Source: Trueperella bernardiae (lineage in GTDB: Bacteria; Actinomycetota; Actinomycetes; Actinomycetales; Actinomycetaceae). From it: a DNA stretch of 64,000 bases. Within the stretch, counting starts at the first letter, position 1; each line of letters begins with the position of its first letter. The stretch spans positions 186,001-250,000 of the forward strand of contig NZ_LNIZ01000003.1 in assembly GCF_001469025.1 (NCBI RefSeq). The letters are read 5' to 3'. A model generated the notes under the pieces. The model made no database searches, had not been told where the DNA came from, and saw only the letters and a program-made list of their open reading frames with translations. A program made the position numbers and the translations under genes. This document shows, in pieces, positions 47,419-56,016 of the stretch.

Positions 47419-48777
47419 TTAGCCAACGATCAGGCTGAGGGTAGTCATGACGACGATGCCGACAGCCATCGGGAGCGCCGTGCGCTTGACGATCGCGGCG
47501 GGGCTGACGCCGACTGTTCCAGCGACAGAGATAACGACGCCGGAGATAGGAGACATTGAGCGGAACAGGCCACCCGCGAACTGCATTGGGGTGACGAGGG
47601 TGGCAACCGAGCCGCCCATGTCGCTCGCAACCTTAGGAGCGAGCGAGGCGAAGGCAGAGAAGGCGCCGACACCGGAGCCGGTGAGGAAGGTGACGAGGCC
47701 GACGATAAGGGTGAGGATGATGGCCATCACACCGATCCCGATTTCGCCGCGCTGGGCGAGACCGATGAGACCGTCGATGAGGCCCGTGATTTTGAGGCCT
47801 TCGGCGAAGACCTGTGCAGCAATAATGAGCGCGACCACGGAAGTAAAGATGTTACCCATGCCTGCAAAGAACTGACGTGCGTCAAGGAAGACGCCGTTGA
47901 TCTCCCGCCTGCGGATCAGCTCGATCACCATGGCGGCGAGCCAGACGACGAAGAAAGCAGAAACGGTCGACAACTCAATGGCGTCGTTCGTGAGCGGGCT
48001 GAAGACAATGAGGAGGATGATGGGGCAAATCACCAAAAGGGCGTACCACTTGGGTGCTGACGCTCCCGCGGCCTGTTCCTGCTCGACCTGGATTGCCGAG
48101 GCGGCCTCGCGTCGATCGACGTACTTCTGGGTGAAGTAAATGGTGACGGCGATGGCGATCATCGTGGGGATCGCCACGGGTAGCTGATTCTTGACGAAGT
48201 AGACGGCGGGGGAGACCCCCACAGTCTCAGCGGCGAGGATGGCCGTTCCTGTACCAGGGCCCATGGGCAGTGCCGAGACCGACGCGATGACGGCACCCGC
48301 CGCGGCCGGGCGAACCCCCGCCGATTTGAGGATCGGCAAGAGGGTGACCAGCAAAAGGAGGGCGAGACCCGCGGCGCTTGGGATCACCATGAAGAGCGAT
48401 TGACCCAGGAAATAGGCAATGACCAGGAGGACGTAGGGCCGGTGGAACCTCTCCATCGGGCTGGCGGCTACCTCGACGAGTGCTCGGGTCGCGCCGATCT
48501 TCTTCATGTAGGCTGAGAAACCACCAGCGGCCATGATGATTAGCCCAACCCCTGCGAGCTGGCTCTTGGCAACGGACTCGATGACTCCGAAGATGTCAAC
48601 CCATCGCGAACCCGAGGTCGCGTCCTCTGACAGCGGCATCGCGCTGGAATCCAGAATGACTGCGGCCCCAATCAGTAACAGACCTGCGAGGAGGAGCACC
48701 ATGATCGGCTGCTTCCCCTTGACGAGCATGTATCCTGCGCCAATGGTGACCAGGATAGCGAGAATGATGAGAAACAT
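47419..48777 (-). CDS. dcuC: DcuC-family C4-dicarboxylate transporter
   Basis: A 452-residue polytopic transporter (about 12 helices) of the DcuC/ion-transporter superfamily, which exchanges or exports succinate, fumarate or related acids. Family-like segments are SALPMGPGTGTAILAAE and TFLTGSGVGAFSAFASLAP, the two re-entrant signature regions. AAGGGGTGG lies before ATG 48777. The lyase gene follows 16 nt downstream, so the pair may handle a substrate that yields fumarate (inference). Slightly lower GC than its neighbours. Confidence 0.82.
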   Translation of the reverse strand: MFLIILAILVTIGAGYMLVKGKQPIMVLLLAGLLLIGAAVILDSSAMPLSEDATSGSRWVDIFGVIESVAKSQLAGVGLIIMAAGGFSAYMKKIGATRALVEVAASPMERFHRPYVLLVIAYFLGQSLFMVIPSAAGLALLLLVTLLPILKSAGVRPAAAGAVIASVSALPMGPGTGTAILAAETVGVSPAVYFVKNQLPVAIPTMIAIAVTIYFTQKYVDRREAASAIQVEQEQAAGASAPKWYALLVICPIILLIVFSPLTNDAIELSTVSAFFVVWLAAMVIELIRRREINGVFLDARQFFAGMGNIFTSVVALIIAAQVFAEGLKITGLIDGLIGLAQRGEIGIGVMAIILTLIVGLVTFLTGSGVGAFSAFASLAPKVASDMGGSVATLVTPMQFAGGLFRSMSPISGVVISVAGTVGVSPAAIVKRTALPMAVGIVVMTTLSLIVG

Positions 48778-48845
48778 CGCCCACCCCTTCTTAGTGTTGG
48801 CGCCATCGCCAACGGCTGAGAATTAGCTTTCATGTCTTCGTTGGT

Positions 48846-48888
48846 TGAAAACTAATATTCAGAGTACGTCTACGAAAAGAGGTTTTCA
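48846..48888. promoter_or_regulatory. Inverted repeat TGAAAAC-N29-GTTTTCA before dcuC
   Basis: 7-bp arms at 48846-48852 and 48882-48888 in the AT-rich leader of dcuC. A candidate operator, perhaps for the nearby RpiR-family regulator. Speculative. Confidence 0.35.
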
Positions 48889-48965
48889 TCAAAATAGTGG
48901 TGTGAATTGATTGTTTTCGCGCCCGCACGGTCAGTTCTTTACGGAGACTCGGCCCGGAATAGGAC

Positions 48966-48997
48966 GTTGGGCCCGGGAGTTTCCTCCCGGGCCCAAC
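48966..48997. terminator. Terminator downstream of the glucosidase gene
   Basis: 14-bp perfect stem GTTGGGCCCGGGAG / CTCCCGGGCCCAAC with loop TTTC, 15 bp after the stop of the minus-strand glucosidase gene; no T-tract. Confidence 0.75.
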
Positions 48998-49012
48998 CGT
49001 GTCCGTGGCGTT

Positions 49013-50668
49013 CTACAAGGTGTACCACACCGCGGCGTTCGGCGGTATGACCCCGGCGAAGGGCCGGGACTGGACGAGGATCTTCGCGCCGGCAGGGAGC
49101 TCGGCGGGCTCGTCGAAGGTGCAGATGACGTGGACGTCATCGCGGCCTGCCAGCCGGGAGATGTAGTGCAGGTGGTGGCCCTCCTCGGGCTCGTTCAGCT
49201 CAGCACGGGCCATCCCCAGTCGCTTACGCTCGGCCAGCAGCGTGCGGAAGAGCGTGAGGGGCGATGCCGGGTCGGCGGCCTGCGCGTCGGCGGCCAGCTT
49301 GCCATACTCCTTGGGCTGGGGCAGCCAGGTCGCCCCGCTGGGGGAGAAGCCGTAGCCGGGCGCGTCCGCCTGCCACGGCATGGGGATGCGGCAGCCATCG
49401 CGGCCGGCCTCGGCGCCTTCGGTGCGGAAGAAGGCGGGGTCCTCACGCACCGAGTCGTCGAGCGCCATGTGCTCAGGAAGCCCTAGCTCCTCGCCTTGGT
49501 AGATGTAGCACGAGCCGGGAAGCGCGGCCTGGAGCACGTGCGCCGCGAGCGCCCGGTCAAAGCCGAGCTCCACGTCCGGCTGCGTGTCGGTGGAGCGAAT
49601 CCCGTTCGGGCCCTTGCCCGTGACCGGCAGGCCCATGCGGGAAGCCGCGCGGACGACGTCGTGATTGGACAGCACCCAGGTGGTGGGCGCGCCCACGGAG
49701 TCCATGGCGGCAAGCGAATCGGCGATGACGGCCCGGTAGGAGTCGACGTCGAACGGCGTGCACAGGAAGTCGAAGTTGAAGGCCTGGCTCATCTCGTCCG
49801 GGCGCACGTAGTTGGCCAGGTCCGTCAGCTCGTCCACCCAGGCCTCGGCGACGAGCGCCCGGTCCGGCCCGTACTCGTCGAGCACGGCGCGCCACTCGCG
49901 GTAGATCTCGTGCACGCCGGGCTGGTTCCAGTGCGGCGGGCGCGGGGCGTCCCCGATGCCGGAAACCATCGCCACCTCGTAGTTCCAGTTGGGTAGCGCT
50001 TTGTCTTTGACCAGCCCGTGGGCCACGTCGATGCGGAAGCCGTCCACGCCCCGATCCAGCCAGAAGCGCAGGATGTCGCGGAACTCGGCCCGCACTGCGG
50101 GGTTGTCCCAGTTGAGGTCCGGCTGGCTGGAATCGAACAGGTGCAGATACCACTGCTTGTCGTGCTCCCAGGGCGAGCCGGGCGCGTCGGACCGGTCGCA
50201 CACGCGCGTCCAGGCGGCCTTGCCGAAGATCGAGCCCCAGTCGTTGGGGATCTCCTCCCCTTCGCGGAACCAGTACAGCTCCCGCTCTGGCCCGCCTGGG
50301 TTGCGCAGGGCCGCCTGGAACCAGGCGTGCTGGTCCGAGGTGTGATTGGGTACCATGTCCACGATCACCTTCAACCCGCGCTCGTGGGCGGCGCGGACCA
50401 GCGCCACGGCGTCGTCATTTGTGCCGAACATCGGGTCCACGCGCCGGTAGTCCGCCACGTCGTAGCCCGCGTCCTTTTGGGGGGAGACGTAGAAGGGGCT
50501 GATCCACACCGCGTCGACCCCGAGGTCTTTCAGGTAGTCGAGCTTGCCAATGATGCCGCGCAGGTCGCCGATCGGGCCGGCGGAGGAGGCGAAGGAGCGG
50601 GGGTAGATCTGGTAGATAACGGCCTCGCGCCACCACTGGCCGGGGGCGCTTTGGGCATGAAGCAGCAT
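49013..50668 (-). CDS. GH13 alpha-glucosidase/oligo-glucosidase
   Basis: A 551-residue cytosolic GH13 enzyme that releases glucose from maltose, maltodextrins or related alpha-glucosides. The conserved regions are DMVPNHTSDQH (region I), GFRIDVAHG (region II, nucleophile Asp), VAEAWVDE (region III, acid/base Glu) and LSNHDVVR (region IV, transition-state Asp). No signal peptide. AAGGATACCC precedes ATG. It lies 28 nt after the LacI regulator on the same strand and next to malEFG, so it belongs to the maltose regulon. Confidence 0.92.
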   Translation of the reverse strand: MLLHAQSAPGQWWREAVIYQIYPRSFASSAGPIGDLRGIIGKLDYLKDLGVDAVWISPFYVSPQKDAGYDVADYRRVDPMFGTNDDAVALVRAAHERGLKVIVDMVPNHTSDQHAWFQAALRNPGGPERELYWFREGEEIPNDWGSIFGKAAWTRVCDRSDAPGSPWEHDKQWYLHLFDSSQPDLNWDNPAVRAEFRDILRFWLDRGVDGFRIDVAHGLVKDKALPNWNYEVAMVSGIGDAPRPPHWNQPGVHEIYREWRAVLDEYGPDRALVAEAWVDELTDLANYVRPDEMSQAFNFDFLCTPFDVDSYRAVIADSLAAMDSVGAPTTWVLSNHDVVRAASRMGLPVTGKGPNGIRSTDTQPDVELGFDRALAAHVLQAALPGSCYIYQGEELGLPEHMALDDSVREDPAFFRTEGAEAGRDGCRIPMPWQADAPGYGFSPSGATWLPQPKEYGKLAADAQAADPASPLTLFRTLLAERKRLGMARAELNEPEEGHHLHYISRLAGRDDVHVICTFDEPAELPAGAKILVQSRPFAGVIPPNAAVWYTL

Positions 50669-50696
50669 GGGTATCCTTTGAATTGGGTAGGTGAAC

Positions 50697-51719
50697 TTAG
50701 TGGCGGGCGGAATCGTGGTGGCGGCTGGTCGATTCGCGCACGATGAGCTCCGCTTCGAACTTCATCTTCCCGACGTCGGCCGGCGCGCCCCCGATCATCG
50801 CGAGCAGCGTGGACACCGCGGCCTCGGTCATGGTCTTGACCGGCTGGCGCAGGGTGGTCAGCGGCGGGTCGGTGAAACTGGTGAACGGCGTGTCGTCATA
50901 GCCGATCACCGACACGTCCTGCGGGACCTGCAGGCCCATCGAGCGGCAGCGCCGCACGACGCCGAGCGCCATGAGGTCCGAGCCGCAGATGATCGCGGTG
51001 CACCCCGCGCCGATCAGCTGGGAGGCCGCGAACTGGCCGCCCGACACGGTGTAGAGAGTGTGGATGACGCGCGGCTTTTCGTACGGCAGCAGCTCGCGCA
51101 TCGTATCAAGGTAGGCCTCGGTCTTGTCCCGGGAGGGAAAGAAGCGGATCGGACCGGAGGCCAGGCCGATCTTCGTGTGCCCGAGCGTGACAAGGTGGCG
51201 GATCGACTGGCGGACGGCCGAGGCGTCGTCGGCAGAAAAATCCGGGTTGGCGAGGGCCGGGTTGGCGCCGTTGATCGTGATGAACGGGATTCCCAGCTCC
51301 GAGATGCGCTCGTAGCGGGCTGTGTTCGCGGTAGAGTCCGCGTGCAGGCCCGAGATGAAGGCGAAGCCCGCCACCCGCTGGCTGATCATAGCCTCCACGT
51401 ACGCGTCCTCAGTGGCGCCGCCGGCCATCTGCGTGCCAAGCAGGGGAGTGAAACCCTGCACTGTCATAGCGTTGGCGATCTGCTGGGTGAACAGCGGGAA
51501 GACGGGGTTGGTGAGCTCGGGAACGATGATGCCGATCTGGCCGCCGCTACGTTCGCGCAGCACCTCGGGGCGCTCGTAGCCGAGCAGGTCAAGTGCGGCG
51601 ATCACTGCCTGGCGCGTTTCAGGGGCTACGGAATCCTTGCCGTTGAGGACCCGTGAGACGGTGGCGGTTGATACCCCTGCCTGTGCAGCAATATCAGATA
51701 GGCGGATCTTTCGGGCCAC
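50697..51719 (-). CDS. malR: LacI-family regulator of the maltose locus
   Basis: A 340-residue repressor. The LacI helix-turn-helix RLSDIAAQAGVSTATVSRVLNGK fills residues 6-28, with the hinge helix after it, and the periplasmic-binding-protein-like sugar domain follows (FAFISGLHADST, GYDDTPFTSFTDPPLTT near the C-terminus). GTG 51719 has TTGGAG 6 nt upstream. It is divergent from malEFG and co-oriented with the glucosidase, so it probably controls both. The predicted operator overlaps the malE -35 (51884-51898). The symbol is given by context. Confidence 0.88.
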   Translation of the reverse strand: MARKIRLSDIAAQAGVSTATVSRVLNGKDSVAPETRQAVIAALDLLGYERPEVLRERSGGQIGIIVPELTNPVFPLFTQQIANAMTVQGFTPLLGTQMAGGATEDAYVEAMISQRVAGFAFISGLHADSTANTARYERISELGIPFITINGANPALANPDFSADDASAVRQSIRHLVTLGHTKIGLASGPIRFFPSRDKTEAYLDTMRELLPYEKPRVIHTLYTVSGGQFAASQLIGAGCTAIICGSDLMALGVVRRCRSMGLQVPQDVSVIGYDDTPFTSFTDPPLTTLRQPVKTMTEAAVSTLLAMIGGAPADVGKMKFEAELIVRESTSRHHDSARH

Positions 51720-51773
51720 GGTTTCTCCAAGTCGTCGTTGAACTCACCGACACCTTAGCTTATTTGCAGAGAT

Positions 51774-51870
51774 CTTGCGTGATATTTGCATAACACACTC
51801 TCCGTTGAGGTGGGTAAAGCGCGGAAACGCGCGGTTTTCGGGCGTTGTCGCTTGCGTGAATCTTGCACAA
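51774..51870. repeat. Paired 20-bp direct repeats between malR and malE
   Basis: CTTGCGTGATATTTGCATAA (51774-51793) and CTTGCGTGAATCTTGCACAA (51851-51870) match at 16 of 20 positions and are exactly 77 bp apart, about seven helical turns. They could be a second regulator site or a looping pair. Confidence 0.5.
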
Positions 51871-51883
51871 TCCTTGTAAAGCC

Positions 51884-51911
51884 TTGCAAAGCGCTTTCGG
51901 GAACGTATGAT
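51884..51911 (+). promoter_or_regulatory. malE promoter with overlapping LacI-type operator
   Basis: TTGCAA (51884-51889), a 16-bp spacer and TATGAT (51906-51911). The palindrome AAAGCGCTTT (51888-51897), with the central CG typical of LacI-family operators, sits on the -35/spacer, so repressor binding would block polymerase. A partial copy TTGTAAAGC lies just upstream. Confidence 0.7.
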
Positions 51912-51995
51912 CAAAGACACGCGGAAGGAAGCGAGCAATGAGGCTCCGTAACCTCGTTCGCTCCACCGCATCACACCACATAAAGAGGAGAGAAA

Positions 51996-53246
51996 ATGCG
52001 AAGGAGCATTGCGCTTATTGCGAGCACCGGCCTGGCACTGACGCTGGCGGCCTGTTCAGACAACAACTCGTCCGGCAAGGAGACGACCTCTGCCCCGGCA
52101 ACCGAAACCTCCACCGAGGCCCCCGCTGGCGGCGGCAAGCTCGTTATCTGGACCGACGCGAACCGCGAGCCGGCCTTCAAGATCGCGGCTGACAACTACA
52201 AGGCAGACACCGGCAACGAGGTCGAGCTCGTCGTCAAGGAAAATGACCAAATGCGCTCGGAGTTCTCCTCGCAGGCCGCTGCTGGCGAGGGCCCGGACGT
52301 CGTCTTCGGTGCCCACGACTGGCTCGGTGAGTTCGTCACCAACGGCCTGGTGGCCCCGGTCGAGCTCGGCGACAAGGCTGGCGACTTCAACGAGCTCGCC
52401 GTCAACGCCTTCACCTACGAGGGCACCACCTACGGCGTGCCCTACGCCGTGGAGAACCTTGCCATCTTCCGTAACGCCGACCTGGTGGACTCCACCCCGG
52501 CCACCTTCGACGAGATGATCGCCAAGGGCAAGGAAGCCGGCGTCGAGTACCCGTTCATCATGCAGGTGGGCGCCGACGGCGACCCGTACACCATGTACCC
52601 CTTCGAGGCCTCCTTCTCCGGCCCGGTCTTCACCCTTGATGGCGACAAGAACTACACCGCCGATCTCAACCTCGGTGGCGACAAGGGCAAGGCCTTCGCC
52701 AAGTGGCTCTCCGACAACGGCGAGAAGGGCACCGGCGTGCTCGACACCAACATCAGCTACGACATCGCTGTTGATGCCTTCAAGTCCGGCAAGTCCCCCT
52801 ACATCCTCGGTGGCCCGTGGATGATCGCGGACTTTGCCGGCATGAACATCGCGGTTGACCCGATCCCGGCCGCTGGCGACATGCCGGCCTCCCCGTTCCT
52901 GGGCGTCCAGGGCGGCTTCATCAACGCCGGCTCGGCTAACCAGCTGCTCGCCACCGACTTCCTCGTCAACTACGTCGGCTCCAAGGAAGTCCAGGACAAG
53001 CTCTTCGAGATCGGCCAGCGCCTGCCCGCTCTGACCGCCTCCGCTAATGACGCGACCTCCGATCCGCTCATGGCCGGCTTCGCCGCCGCGGGCAAGGAGG
53101 CCCTCCCGATGCCGTCGCTGCCCGAGATGGGTGCCGTGTGGGGCTTCTGGGGCAAGACTGAGTCGCAGATCATCGCCGGCGACGCCGATCCCGCAGGCGT
53201 GTGGGACAAGATGATTACTGACATCGAAACAGAGATGAACAAGTAG
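51996..53246 (+). CDS. malE: Maltose/maltodextrin-binding lipoprotein
   Basis: A 416-residue extracellular solute-binding protein of ABC family 1. The signal peptide ends in the lipobox LAAC, lipidated Cys20, followed by a Ser/Thr/Glu linker. The mature domain reads GGGKLVIWTDANREPAFKIAADNYKADTGNEVELV, close to MalE, with the aromatic and acidic sugar-binding segments SAP-DVVFGAHDWLGEF and PFIMQVGADGDPYTMYPFEASF. GAGGAGAG lies before ATG. It is followed by an intercistronic stem-loop and malFG. Confidence 0.94.
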   Translation: MRRSIALIASTGLALTLAACSDNNSSGKETTSAPATETSTEAPAGGGKLVIWTDANREPAFKIAADNYKADTGNEVELVVKENDQMRSEFSSQAAAGEGPDVVFGAHDWLGEFVTNGLVAPVELGDKAGDFNELAVNAFTYEGTTYGVPYAVENLAIFRNADLVDSTPATFDEMIAKGKEAGVEYPFIMQVGADGDPYTMYPFEASFSGPVFTLDGDKNYTADLNLGGDKGKAFAKWLSDNGEKGTGVLDTNISYDIAVDAFKSGKSPYILGGPWMIADFAGMNIAVDPIPAAGDMPASPFLGVQGGFINAGSANQLLATDFLVNYVGSKEVQDKLFEIGQRLPALTASANDATSDPLMAGFAAAGKEALPMPSLPEMGAVWGFWGKTESQIIAGDADPAGVWDKMITDIETEMNK

Positions 53247-53257
53247 TGATCCATGGA

Positions 53258-53292
53258 AAGTGCCGGCCGGTCTCGCTGACAGGCCGGCACTT
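53258..53292 (+). other. Intercistronic stem-loop between malE and malF
   Basis: 11-bp perfect stem AAGTGCCGGCC / GGCCGGCACTT with a 13-nt loop and no T-run. It probably protects the malE end of the transcript or lowers read-through, giving more binding protein than permease, as known for other sugar ABC operons. Confidence 0.7.
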
Positions 53293-53316
53293 GTCCTAAG
53301 AACCGAAGGGGAAACG

Positions 53317-54930
53317 TTGTCTTCGATGACAGTTCAGTCCGAGGCGACCAAGGGCAGGAAGCAGCGCCGCGAAGAGCTCCGCAAGAAGGACTCGCACGCC
53401 ACCAACTGGTCCGTTGGTTTCATCACCAAGCTCATCCTCATGGCTTTGGTCAACGCCCTCGGCATCTACATTATCTTCACCGCATACACGATGGGCTCGT
53501 GGGTGGTCGGCACCCTCATGCTCCTCCTGCTGCTCGGCGTCGACTGGGTCTACTTCTCCAAGCGCACACTTGCCCTGAAGTACCTCGCGCCCGGCCTCGT
53601 GTTCCTGCTGATCTTCCAGGCGTTCACGATCGTCTACACCGGCTACATCGCGTTCACCAACTACGGCCACCAGCACACCCTGTCCAAGTCCCAGGCCATC
53701 GACGCTCTGGTCCTGCAAAACGCGTTTAAGCGCGTGGAAGGTTCGCCTCAGTACCCGCTCGCGATCGTGGAGAAGGACGGCGATCTTGGCTTTGCCGTCA
53801 TCGACGACGGCGATCTCAAAGTTGGCACCGCCGAGATGCCGCTTGAAAAGGTCAAGGGCGAGACGGACGGGACGAAGATCACCGCCGTCGACGGCTGGGA
53901 CATCATCCCGGTCTCCGGCCTGGCCGAGCGCCAGCAGGAGGTCATCAACCTGCGCGTGCCGCTGACCGACAACCCGGAGGACGGCACACTCGGCACCCAG
54001 ACTGGCTCCACCGCCTTCCAGTTCACCTCGACCTTGCACTACGACGAGGCAAGCGACACGATGACGAACACCGAGACGGGCCTGACCTACAAGGCCAACG
54101 GGGAGACGGGCTTCTTCCAGGCCGACGACGGCTCCACGCTGTCCGTGGGCTGGCGAGTCGGGGTTGGGTTCGACAACTTCGTCAAGGGCTTCTCCGATGG
54201 CCGCTACGCCCAGCCGTTCGTCAAGGTCCTCATCTGGAACGTCCTGTTCGCCTTCTTCTCCGTGCTCACCACCTTTGTGCTGGGCATGATCCTGGCGATC
54301 GTGATGAACGACGAGCGGATGAAGGGCCGCAAGATTTACCGCACGATCATGCTGTTGCCCTACGCCTTCCCGTCCTTCATGACCGCGTTCCTGTTCGCGG
54401 GCCTCATGAACGCCAAGTACGGCTTCTTCAACGAGATGCTCGGCACGGCGATCCCGTGGCTGACCGACCCGACCATGGCGAAGGTCTCCGTGATCCTCGT
54501 GAACCTGTGGATGGGCTTCCCCTACATGTTCCTCATCGTCACGGGCGCACTCCAGTCCATCCCGGGCGACCTGGTGGAGGCGGCGAAGATCGACGGGGCG
54601 AACACCTACCAGGTGTGGCGCAACGTCACCTTCCCCCAGCTCATGATCGCGCTGACCCCGCTGCTCATCTCGTCCTTCGCCTTCAACTTCAACAACTTCA
54701 ACCTGATCTACATGTTGAACGGGGGCGGCCCGTCGATGGCGGACGCCTCGGTGCCGGTGGGACACACCGACATCCTCATCTCCATGGTCTACAAGATCGC
54801 GGGCCTAACAGGCGAGGCGCTGCCGAACTACGGCCTGGCCGCCGCCATGTCGCTGGTGATTTTCCTGATCGTGGGAAGCGTGTCGCTGTACTCGTTTAAG
54901 AAGTCGAACTCGCTGGAAGGACTGAAGTAG
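53317..54930 (+). CDS. malF: Maltose ABC transporter permease MalF
   Basis: A 537-residue permease. A charged cytosolic N-terminus (1-30), helices at about 32-55, 58-75 and 85-105, then a large extracellular P2-type domain (about 110-285) typical of MalF, then about five helices with the ATPase-contacting EAA loop VEAAKIDGANTYQVWRNVTFPQL near residue 430. I chose TTG 53317 because GGGG of GAAGGGG lies 5 nt upstream; ATG 53326 is the main alternative and loses three residues. Confidence 0.92.
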   Translation: MSSMTVQSEATKGRKQRREELRKKDSHATNWSVGFITKLILMALVNALGIYIIFTAYTMGSWVVGTLMLLLLLGVDWVYFSKRTLALKYLAPGLVFLLIFQAFTIVYTGYIAFTNYGHQHTLSKSQAIDALVLQNAFKRVEGSPQYPLAIVEKDGDLGFAVIDDGDLKVGTAEMPLEKVKGETDGTKITAVDGWDIIPVSGLAERQQEVINLRVPLTDNPEDGTLGTQTGSTAFQFTSTLHYDEASDTMTNTETGLTYKANGETGFFQADDGSTLSVGWRVGVGFDNFVKGFSDGRYAQPFVKVLIWNVLFAFFSVLTTFVLGMILAIVMNDERMKGRKIYRTIMLLPYAFPSFMTAFLFAGLMNAKYGFFNEMLGTAIPWLTDPTMAKVSVILVNLWMGFPYMFLIVTGALQSIPGDLVEAAKIDGANTYQVWRNVTFPQLMIALTPLLISSFAFNFNNFNLIYMLNGGGPSMADASVPVGHTDILISMVYKIAGLTGEALPNYGLAAAMSLVIFLIVGSVSLYSFKKSNSLEGLK

Positions 54931-55836
54931 ATGACTGATCTGGCACAGCCTCAGGCGGGTCAGCTTGAGGTGGCACAAAACAAGATGAGTTTCGGGCGCT
55001 GGTTCCGCGAGCTCGGATTTAGGCACGTGGTGGGCATGCTCGCGGTGATTTACGCGGCGTTCCCGATCGTCTACATCGTCTCTGCGGCACTCAACCCGAA
55101 CATCTCCACCACGCTCACGGGCGCAAACGCGCTCTTCTCGGACGTCTCCGTTGAAAACTTCACCGAGCTGTCCGACACCATGTTCTGGACCTGGCTGAAG
55201 AACACGCTCATCATCGGCGTGGCCACCTCGGTGGGCACGGTGCTCATGGGCGCGGCGGCGGCCTACGCGTTCTCGCGTTACCGCTTCCAGGGCCGCAAAG
55301 TCACGCTCATGTCGCTCATGATCATCCAGATGTTCCCGCAGCTACTGACCTTCGTAGCTATCTTCCTGCTGCTGACAACCCTGGGTGACATCATCCCGTG
55401 GCTGGGCATCGACTCGAAGATCGCCCTCATCGCCGTGTACTGGGGTGGCGCGCTCGGTGCGAACACCTTCCTCATGTACGGCTTCTTCAACTCCATCCCG
55501 ATGGAACTGGACGAGGCGGCGAAGATCGACGGCGCCTCGCACGCCCAGGTTTACTGGACGATCATCATGCCGCTGGTCATCCCGATCCTCGCGGTGGTCG
55601 GCCTGCTGTCCTTCATCTCCGCGTTCAACGACTTCATCCTGTCGAGGACTATCCTCACCAGCCAGGAGAACTGGACGCTGGCCGTGGGAATGAACCTGTG
55701 GGTGGGCGGTAATGAAAAACACTGGGAGTGGTTCACTGCCGGCTCGATCATCTCGGCACTGCCGATCTTGCTGCTGTTCCTCTTCCTGCAAAAGTACATC
55801 GTTTCCGGCCTGACCGGAGGCGCTGTCAAGGGCTAA
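54931..55836 (+). CDS. malG: Maltose ABC transporter permease MalG
   Basis: A 301-residue permease with six helices and the EAA loop LDEAAKIDGASHAQVYWTIIMPL near residue 195. ATG 54931 directly follows the malF stop. No ATP-binding gene is present in this locus, so a shared MsmK/MalK-type ATPase encoded elsewhere must energise the transporter, as is usual in Gram-positive sugar systems. Confidence 0.95.
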   Translation: MTDLAQPQAGQLEVAQNKMSFGRWFRELGFRHVVGMLAVIYAAFPIVYIVSAALNPNISTTLTGANALFSDVSVENFTELSDTMFWTWLKNTLIIGVATSVGTVLMGAAAAYAFSRYRFQGRKVTLMSLMIIQMFPQLLTFVAIFLLLTTLGDIIPWLGIDSKIALIAVYWGGALGANTFLMYGFFNSIPMELDEAAKIDGASHAQVYWTIIMPLVIPILAVVGLLSFISAFNDFILSRTILTSQENWTLAVGMNLWVGGNEKHWEWFTAGSIISALPILLLFLFLQKYIVSGLTGGAVKG

Positions 55837-55859
55837 GGCTCCTTTCCTCGCCTTACCCG

Positions 55860-55891
55860 GTTCGGCCCCGCGCTCTCGCGCGGGGCCGAAC
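55860..55891 (+). terminator. Terminator of malEFG
   Basis: 14-bp perfect stem GTTCGGCCCCGCGC / GCGCGGGGCCGAAC with loop TCTC, 23 nt after the malG stop; weak T-tract. Confidence 0.75.
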
Positions 55892-55940
55892 TCGTCTGGG
55901 CCACGTGTGGGCCGGCAGACCGCGTTCGCTTAAAAACTCT

Positions 55941-55994
55941 TGGACGGTTTTGGGGCGATCTCCTCATATAAGAAGATCGCCCCAAAACCGTCCA
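55941..55994 (-). repeat. 54-bp long-stem hairpin element, copy 2
   Basis: Perfect 21-bp arms (55941-55961 and 55974-55994) around a 12-nt loop that reads TCTTATATGAGG on the minus strand. Copy 1 at 4799-4852 has the loop TCGTATATGAGC and arms starting with the same TGGACG. The arms are fully paired although they differ from copy 1 at several positions, which suggests selection on the structure. It lies between convergent malG and the cyclase gene. Confidence 0.78.
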
Positions 55995-56016
55995 GTGTAT
56001 ATAAATCGGCTTGTCT

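Noticed and set aside
53296-54765. 489-codon minus-strand frame opposite malF
   Set aside because: Antisense shadow rich in His/Asp/Glu/Arg; malF is fully supported on the other strand.
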